From the NCBI GenBank assembly GCA_963281155.1, contig CAUJLY010000001.1, positions 2,790,001 to 2,854,000 on the forward strand: a DNA stretch of 64,000 nucleotides. The letters run 5' to 3'. The first letter of the stretch is position 1. Each line of letters begins with the position of its first letter. A program made the position numbers and the translations under genes. Below the pieces are notes generated by a model. That model searched no databases and was not told the DNA's origin. It saw nothing but the letters and a program-made list of their open reading frames with translations. This DNA is from Rhabditophanes sp. KR3021. Lineage: Eukaryota > Nematoda > Chromadorea > Rhabditida > Alloionematidae. Of the stretch, positions 57,476 to 64,000 are shown piece after piece.

Positions 57476-57787
57476 ATGCTTAAAAAACTAGTAAGTTTTG
57501 ACATAGGTTTATTTTAAAATAACTTTATTTAGATTATTGCTACTTTAGTTGCGTTAACAATAGCATCAACTATTCCCACACAAGCATTGGAAAATTCCGA
57601 AATTGTATGTTCCGGAAATAAAATATATTCTGAATGTGGATTCAGATGGCTGCCAAAATGTGAAAATCTATATTTGAATCCATCATTTGTCTACACTTGT
57701 GAACCAACCGGCTGCGCTTGCCAAGGTGATTATGGATTTGATGAAAAAGGCAAATGTATCCCAATTGCCGATTGCAAAGTTCAGTAA
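57476..57787 (+). CDS. secreted TIL-domain (trypsin-inhibitor-like) protein
   Basis: Exon 1 (57476-57490) encodes only MLKKL; exon 2 is 57533-57787, giving 89 aa. A hydrophobic signal (IIATLVALTIASTIPTQA) is followed by one small Cys-rich domain with eight cysteines: VCSGNKIYSECG, PKCENLY, YTCEPTGCACQGDYGFDEKG, KCIPIADC. The CxC...GKCIPxxxC end is characteristic of the trypsin-inhibitor-like (TIL) fold. Canonical TIL domains have ten cysteines; the one expected after ECG is absent, so one disulfide is missing, as in known eight-Cys variants. Likely a secreted protease inhibitor; the target is unknown. TATTTTCAG ends at 57447, a plausible trans-splice acceptor 29 nt before the ATG. Confidence 0.8.
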
Positions 57788-58662
57788 TCTACTTATTTGT
57801 TAGTACGAAGATAATGATGATTGTAGTGAACCACATTAAAAAATTGTAGAAAACGTTTAATACGTTCTTGTTGATGGATTTCATAACAAATCTTTGTAAC
57901 TGCTTATAACAATTGAAAACTAAAAAGTGATTTTCATACATTTTTATATGTAATTAATAAACTAAAGTGTAGTAAAAGATTATTTGTCTATTATACTGTC
58001 TTATATAAGACGGTGTAATACTTTAAACACTTGTGCCGTTTAATAACTTAGTTGATATGTAAGTAACTATAAATATTTCTTATTATAGGAACTTATCAAT
58101 AATGACTACGTAAATATTGTTTATTGTAGTTATTAAAGCTTGATGCCGAACAGACGTTAATTTGTTTTATGAAAAGAAACATATTTTTGTTTTAACTATA
58201 AACAAAATGATGTCCTTTTTATAAACGATGAGAGGGAAGTGTGTAATAATACCTGATGATGACAGTTGGTTTCTTTTTAGTAGCATTAAGCAATTTATGA
58301 CAACTTCTTCACCCAAAGAAGCCGTCTTTTATGTAACTGATAAATAGCTCGAACTGTTGTTATGTACTAGATAACGTGAATATATACTTGTATATTTGTT
58401 TGTTATACATATATTCTCAAGGCCACTCTCTTAATTTATTTTAAATGCCATTGTATGTGGAATAATATTGATGGAATGTTAACTTTGTAAGAACTAAAAA
58501 ACTTACAATCTAGATCATTATTTTAATACTTATTTGAATACATTGTTATTATAATAAAAGCTATTATTAGTTATTGAAGTGTCTCAAACTAAAAATATAA
58601 AAATGTTTACTCATTATACTTTCAATGCGTTTATTAAAATTTTTCTAACCCACTATCTTGCT
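57788..58662. other. intergenic between convergent genes
   Basis: AT-rich; 3' flanks of the TIL gene (plus) and the secreted orphan (minus). AATAAA-type signals occur near 57957. No other feature. Confidence 0.5.
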
Positions 58663-59541
58663 TTATAAATAAATAGGTGTGTATTTAACAGATTCTGAAC
58701 CCAGCACTTTACACCGAGCTATTTTTATACTTGTATCCATTCTTTCAGCTTTAATGTCAGTTCTATCTAAAATTGCTCTCATAATATCTGTAATATTTCC
58801 AGCTGAATCCAGAGAATTAATCAGAGAATTTCTACTAATACAAGATTTTTTGAAAAGTTCGTTTCCAATTCTATTAATTGTTTCTTGAGATACAACTCTA
58901 AGTTCATCAAGAGTCTTAAAAGTACCGTTCGAAAACTTTTCCTTTGCAATTTCTAATTCATATGGGAATGGCAAGTCTAATACACCCATCTGCAATCCAA
59001 TCATAACCATTTGATCAAACATTACCTCTTCATTGATTTCTGATATGGAAAGTGGATAATCATTTCTAATTTGAAGGCTTAGTGGAATATTTTTTGTCTT
59101 TGTCCAAACATCTGTAATGTTATTAAGTTTGTAACTAAAATAATTTAATCCTTCCGAGTATTCTTCATCACATCTACTTTTTCGTTTCAAGTTGCTAATT
59201 AGAATTGGTTTCATTAGCGTAGAACTGACAGGTATAATGTATTTTTTAGATACTAGATGCATAACATTCATTTCTTCACATTTATTTGTAGTTGAATTTT
59301 CAAAAACGCTTTTAATTATTTCAAAATGCCATATTAAATTTTCACTGCAATTGAATTGTTTTGGAATCGCATCATACATTATGTTATTAGTGACGTTACA
59401 ATCCAATTTAGATATATCTTGGAGTTTCACAAATATAGTCGGCTTTACAGATCCATCAGGATTGGTTTCATTATTAGGAATATAAATAATAAAGCCATTT
59501 AATGAAGTTAAAATAGACAGAAATACTATCAATAAATTCAT
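58663..59541 (-). CDS. secreted orphan protein, 292 aa, single exon
   Basis: From the ATG at 59541 a clear signal peptide (MNLLIVFLSILTSLNG) precedes a 276-residue mature chain with seven cysteines and many Asn-x-Ser/Thr sites (for example NVTN, NCSE, NITD, NGTF), so it is probably glycosylated and secreted. There is no membrane span after the signal. The C-terminal third is helical by composition (INRIGNELFKKSCISRNSLI). No family recognised and no intron needed. The intact frame over 879 bp in such AT-rich DNA strongly supports a real gene. Confidence 0.75.
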   Translation of the reverse strand: MNLLIVFLSILTSLNGFIIYIPNNETNPDGSVKPTIFVKLQDISKLDCNVTNNIMYDAIPKQFNCSENLIWHFEIIKSVFENSTTNKCEEMNVMHLVSKKYIIPVSSTLMKPILISNLKRKSRCDEEYSEGLNYFSYKLNNITDVWTKTKNIPLSLQIRNDYPLSISEINEEVMFDQMVMIGLQMGVLDLPFPYELEIAKEKFSNGTFKTLDELRVVSQETINRIGNELFKKSCISRNSLINSLDSAGNITDIMRAILDRTDIKAERMDTSIKIARCKVLGSESVKYTPIYL

Positions 59542-59853
59542 TTTAAACTAAAAAGTATATTAGGTAATGTCATCGCATGGAAATTATATTTTAAAATATA
59601 AGATGACCTTGCGTTACGCAGTGGAGGAAGTCTTTGAAGTGACGAAATATGTGCTTTTGCAACCATTTAAATAAAATAAGAAACATATTAAGTCTTAACT
59701 ACTGCAACATAATGAGAGTACGACAAAAAATTTAAATATATTTATTCAAAAAGAAATACATCGATGCAAACTATTTTGAATAATCTCGGCACAGCAAATT
59801 CCATTAATAATACCTAAAATAAACCGAAGGTTAGTTGTCAAGCAAGTATAAAT

Positions 59854-62800
59854 TTACGTTTCTCTTTCTACCCAACATCCGGGCCATTTTCTAATACACC
59901 ACTTTCTACATTCGTCGTACACAAAGATCAAAATAGCAAATGGAAGAGCTGGGAACCACCAGGCGAATCTTAATCCATACATGCGTAATCCTTTATCCAT
60001 TCCTAAAACATTTAATCTTAGAAAAACGAACAAATTATTATTAGTTTTGCCATTGCACATTTAAACCCTCAATTTGATAAGCAAGGATATGAGACGTCCG
60101 AATGAGAATCCCATCACCAGCACAATTTACAGACAATTTTGAAAATGAAAGATAGTGTCGCACTAAATGTTCTATCACAATTTGAAGATGAACGCGTTTT
60201 AAGGGAAACTAAGGGTAATGGACTTGATTATGGCTGTTCAGGTTGACAACTTATCTTCAAATGGAGCACTTGCTCTGGAATACTCAGTTATTATGGATCG
60301 TCGGAAATTCTTGAAGAATGCCGACTCTTCTGGTCAGTCTAATGGTGTAATCTTAAGGAAGCATCCTTATATTGTAAAGAGAATCTCACATATTGTTCTC
60401 AGCAACATGCACGACAATCTAATTAATGGTATTGAATAATAATATGCCAACTTTTAATATTCTCCCTCTTTAATAAACTTTTGATTTCATTATCCATGTT
60501 TGCTTGGAAAATTACCTAAAAGAAAATTAGAAAACGTCGTAAAGGGAAACTCGAACCTGGACAGTAACAAAGGAAAGCGGCAAGTGCAGTTTCGAAGAAT
60601 AGGCCGAAGTTAAGAGCCCAATTGTTCATTCCCTGTTGAGCTAAACTGTTTTTTCTGGTCTTAGAGATGATAAGATCAGCCCATTGAACAATAACAATGG
60701 ATACGAAATAAGCAGAGTGGCATGTGTATTCTAAGATCTTTCTTTCCTGATATGGCCATTCTTGTCCATATGAATCTCTGACGTTGTTGATGGCTCTGGA
60801 GTCCCATTGCTCTCTGATATTAAGTAGGGTCCATGGCAAGAATCCATTGTCAGCCCTGAAAACAAAAATACGATTAATATAATTGGAAAGACTTTAATAA
60901 AACGTTTTTTAAATTTTTTCTAAAGGTTAACTAGTAACATTACTATTAATAGTAACCATAAAGCTTTGTGTAATATTTTAGATGTCCAAACTCGCAAAAT
61001 TTGGCTCCAAATTTTATCACCGCCGCCACTCAATTAAACAATGAGGGATCTTCAATCAAATTAGCTAGTCTCTACTCAACAGCTTCCCCTCAAGTCTATC
61101 CAAGTATTAAAAAGTTTCCCACCCTTTATCCCCATCACAATCAAACAACTGTCGAATATTCTGGAGAAAGAACTACTTCAGCAATGGTCACTTGGCTAAA
61201 GAGTATGATTGCTGATAATGTTGTCAACGATGCCATGGGAGCTAACTCTATACTGTCGAATGGAGGAGAGTTGTCTGGGAAGGTGTGGAACAGAATTATG
61301 AAGTTCCTAACTTTGGCAACGTCCTCTTCGTCCTCAGACTACTCCAACTGGATATTATGCAATTAGTATGGAAATCTTTAATCAAGAGCACACAAAATTC
61401 CTGGTTCGGCTTTTATTGACAATCCTGACAATAAGCCTCAAATCAATCACAAAAGACAACTTCGTGGACAATTTAAAATGGGCAACTGCTCAAAAAATTG
61501 TGTACACACTAATGCAAAGGAGGTTGCCCAGTTGGATGAAGGAGGTGAAATAGTCGCTGTCCATAAGTCAATCAGAAGTAGAGCACAATCAGTGGGATCG
61601 ACGCCGACAACTATTTCCGTGTACCTGAAAAATAGGAGAACCTATCTTGCTTATGAATGGCAGTATTTAGTATAATTTTCAATATTTTTGGTTTAGCAAT
61701 AAAGCTTTTCACTTGCATGATCCAGAAGTACGAAAAATAGCCCGCTGCTGCTTGTATCATACCAATCTGCCCATATGCTAACGAAATTAATCGTTCATTT
61801 ACCAGCTTATCATGGTTTGAATCACGAGGAGCTCTTTTCATGATGTCAGATTCGGCTTCTTCGTATGCCAGTGAAATAGCAGGAACCATGTCCGTTCCGA
61901 GATCAATGCAGAGGATAGTGACTGTTCCCAAAGGTAATGGGATTCCAAAGAGGATGTAGGTTAAGAATGGAGACATTTCAGGGATCTGTAACGGTCTCGA
62001 TTAATAAGGCGTTTAAGTCATAAAATTTGGGCGCATAAAAATGCATCTTTTATACTTATTGTTATAGTATTTTAAAATTATTTTTGATTTCAAAATAAAT
62101 ACTTACTTTGGAGGTTAAGGTGTAGGCAATTGACTTCTTCAAGTTATCAAAGATAAGTCTGCCTTCTTCGACTCCTACTACGATGGAGGCGAAGTTGTCG
62201 TCGAGGAGGATCATGTCAGCGGCTTGTTTCGAAACTTCAGATCCAGCAATACCCATAGCTACTCCAATATCGGCTCTTTTCAAGGCAGGTGAGTCATTTA
62301 CTCCGTCTCCCGTGACAGCGACAATGTGTCCTTGCCTTTGGAAGCCTTCCACAATCATCAGCTTCTGTTGGGGGGATGTACGTGCAAAAACTATTTCAGC
62401 GTGGTTGTTGATGATATCGGCTAAGTCATCTTCATCCATATTTCTCAAATCAGAACCATGTACAACGGCAGCCTTTGCTTCTTTTGGATTGACTTCGTAT
62501 ACATTACATCCTCTTCTGATGGCAATATCTTCAACAGTCTCACTTCCCTCCGAAATGATGCCGACAGATTTAGCAATAGCCTTAGCGGTAACTTGATGAT
62601 CTCCCTAAAATTATGACTATGTAAAAGTAAATTATATTTTAAACATACCGTGACCATAATAACTCTAATCCCAGCAGATTTGCATTTAGCAACAGCATTG
62701 GGTACAGCTGCACGAGGTGGATCAATCATGGAAATTAGTCCGACGAATCTAAGTCCCTCTAAGTCGAAGTTAGGATTTTCGGTGTCAAAGACATAGTCTT

Positions 62801-64000
62801 TTGGATATCTAAGTGAGTCGAGTCTAAGATCACAGAAACCAAGAGCTCTTTCTCCCTTCCCTCCTAATTCAAGGTAAGCATTTTCGAATTCACCTCTGAC
62901 TTTGTCGTCAAGTTCCTTTTCTTCTCCGTTAATTAGGATAGTTGTGCACTTTTCAAGGATCTTTTCGGGGGCCCCCTTCATAACTAACAGGAAACGAGGA
63001 TCTCCATCGCGGGTAATATGAATAGACATTTGGAATTTGTTGGTTGAGTTAAATGGAATTTCAACAACTTTGGTGTTTTCTTTCCTAGTGTTCATAACAT
63101 TTCCACAAATGATTTCAGTGAACTTCAATAAAGCGATTTCTGAGGCATCTCCGGTGCAGTCTCTTCTCAGGATTGGGACGTCTTTTTGGTTTGGCATAAA
63201 TTCAGCTCTGTTACATAGAGTAGCAACACGGGCAAGTGCTTGGAAAGTTTTTGCTTTTGAGTCAGAATTTGCCTTTGATGCAGACTGATCTTCTGTTGTA
63301 TCCCAAGATTGGATTTTATGGTCGAACCACGAGTGAGAGACGGTCATTCTGTTTTGGGTCAAGGTTCCGGTTTTGTCACTGCAGATGGTGGAGGTAGATC
63401 CGAGAGTTTCTACAGCTTCCAAATTCTTGACCAAACAATTCTTGGAGGCCATTCTTTTAGCAGTCAAAGTCAAACAGACTGTAACTGTGGCGATCAAACC
63501 TTCTGGAACATTGGCGACGATGATTCCGATCAGGAAAACAATAGCTGAACACCAATGGTACCCGAGGATGAAAGCGATAATGGAGAAAGTTACTCCCAAA
63601 AATACAGCTACTCCAGTAATCAAATGGATGAAGTATTGGATTTCGATAGCAATTGGAGTCATTCCAGTTTCAAGACCCGAAGCCAAATGGGCGATTCTTC
63701 CCATGATGGTACGATCGCCTGTACAAACAACGATTCCTGTGCAGGTTCCTTCAACGGCATTAGTTGAGAAGAAAGCGAGATTTTTGGTCTCCAATGGATT
63801 TTCATTCGTACAAAGAGCAGATCTCGATTGTGGTTCTGATTCTCCGGTTAATGATGAGTTGTCGACTTTGAAGCCAGCTGCTGAGATAACGCGTATGTCT
63901 GCTGGTACTTTGTCTCCTCCCTTGATTTCAACAATATCTCCGACGACTAGTTGATCAGCTTTTACTTGAATTTTGTCCCCATTTCTAAGGACCAAAGCGT
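59854..64000 (-). CDS. eat-6: Na+/K+-ATPase alpha subunit, 5' part outside the window
   Basis: P-type ATPase that exchanges 3 Na+ for 2 K+ at the plasma membrane. Exons in coding order: 64000-62649 (partial), 62604-62107, 61985-61717, 60855-60557, 60002-59854. Landmarks: TGES actuator loop ([10 protein letters not shown]), TM4 [14 protein letters not shown], phosphorylated Asp in [11 protein letters not shown], nucleotide site KGAPE, hinge [20 protein letters not shown], then the five C-terminal membrane spans with [20 protein letters not shown] and [16 protein letters not shown]. All catalytic residues in view are intact. The join 61717/60855 works only with a GC donor (GCAAGT at 61716). The protein ends GCWVERET; relatives end in ERETYY, so the two terminal tyrosines are missing. 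Two introns hold foreign plus-strand coding fragments. Start and TM1-2 (ouabain-site region) lie beyond 64000. Confidence 0.96.
60148..60439 (+). pseudogene. unidentified coding fragment inside the last eat-6 intron
   Basis: The plus strand reads [33 protein letters not shown], then after a one-base shift [53 protein letters not shown] and a stop. The composition is that of a normal, rather conserved-looking soluble protein and the region is less AT-rich than the introns around it. I cannot name the family. Antisense to eat-6 and lacking splice or start signals, it looks like an inserted gene fragment. Confidence 0.45.
60983..61366 (+). pseudogene. protein disulfide isomerase-like fragment inside an eat-6 intron
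   Basis: The plus strand reads [30 protein letters not shown], then [20 protein letters not shown] and [14 protein letters not shown] to a stop at 61366. This follows the thioredoxin-like a-domain of PDI: WCGHCK-LAPEF...L, I-LA-VDAT, YPTLK-F, Y-GERT--A-V-WL. The redox motif CGHC has become CPNS, so one active cysteine is gone, and the VDAT strand and cis-Pro region are altered. No start or signal precedes it. Further coding-like pieces ([14 protein letters not shown], then [16 protein letters not shown]) continue to about 61620. A decayed insert, antisense to the host gene. Confidence 0.55.

Noticed and set aside
62183..63954. Plus-strand frames across the ATPase exons
   Set aside because: Antisense of highly conserved P-type ATPase coding sequence; no independent support.
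1..64000. CRISPR arrays, bacterial operons or prokaryotic mobile elements
   Set aside because: All genes are spliced and eukaryotic; no regular spacer arrays or prokaryotic features are present.

Overview
This window is eukaryotic and almost certainly from a nematode. It is strongly AT-rich, with very short introns (many 38-50 nt, GT...AG, acceptors ending TTTCAG or TTTAG). The families are typical of nematodes: serpentine chemoreceptors, an MLT-10-type moulting protein with LSP repeats, a LGC-type anion channel, an Eph receptor like VAB-1, a Na+/K+-ATPase like EAT-6 and an NFI-1 factor. The most specific sign is a set of small loci that look like spliced-leader (SL) RNA genes. Exon joins given below were worked out by hand from reading frame, splice dinucleotides and family conservation. 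No alignment, RNA evidence or folding program was used.

Layout. 0-10 kb: an intact chemoreceptor (2.0-3.2 kb), one SL-RNA-like locus (4.2 kb), a secreted protein of ten 8-cysteine modules (5.2-7.1 kb), then a small two-exon orphan gene and its decayed tandem copy (7.7 and 9.5 kb). 13-18.5 kb: an eight-exon Cys-loop anion channel followed by an MLT-10-like gene. 18.7-24.6 kb: a chemoreceptor island with one live gene and three decayed copies, plus a four-span membrane protein. 23-26.5 kb: tRNAs Pro, His, Ala and Tyr. 27.2-30.5 kb: the Eph receptor in one unbroken exon. 30.5-35 kb: no gene seen.

35-46.7 kb: an F-box-like gene with an in-frame stop, tRNA-Leu, a prolyl oligopeptidase fragment, a BTB-BACK-Kelch gene flanked by five SL-RNA-like loci, and nfi-1. 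48.7-53.2 kb: a decayed unknown gene, a complete cytochrome P450, tRNA-Trp, a second tRNA-Ala and an LRAT-like gene. 53.6-59.6 kb: a decayed tRNA-Gly, a third chemoreceptor with a one-base lesion, a UDP-glycosyltransferase tail fragment, a TIL-type inhibitor and a secreted orphan. 59.9-64 kb: the Na+/K+-ATPase alpha gene, cut by the window edge at its 5' end, with foreign coding fragments in two introns.

Most interesting. Six loci share an SL-like leader, a GTTAGT or GTAATT donor, a stem-loop, an Sm-type site (five of six) and a final stem-loop. Between them they carry four or five different leaders, unlike a uniform SL1 array. Two introns, in the P450 and the ATPase, use GC-AG boundaries with the same GCAAGT donor. 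The large cysteine repeat protein belongs to no family I recognise; each module is itself a doubled C-x9-C-x3-C-x5-C unit.
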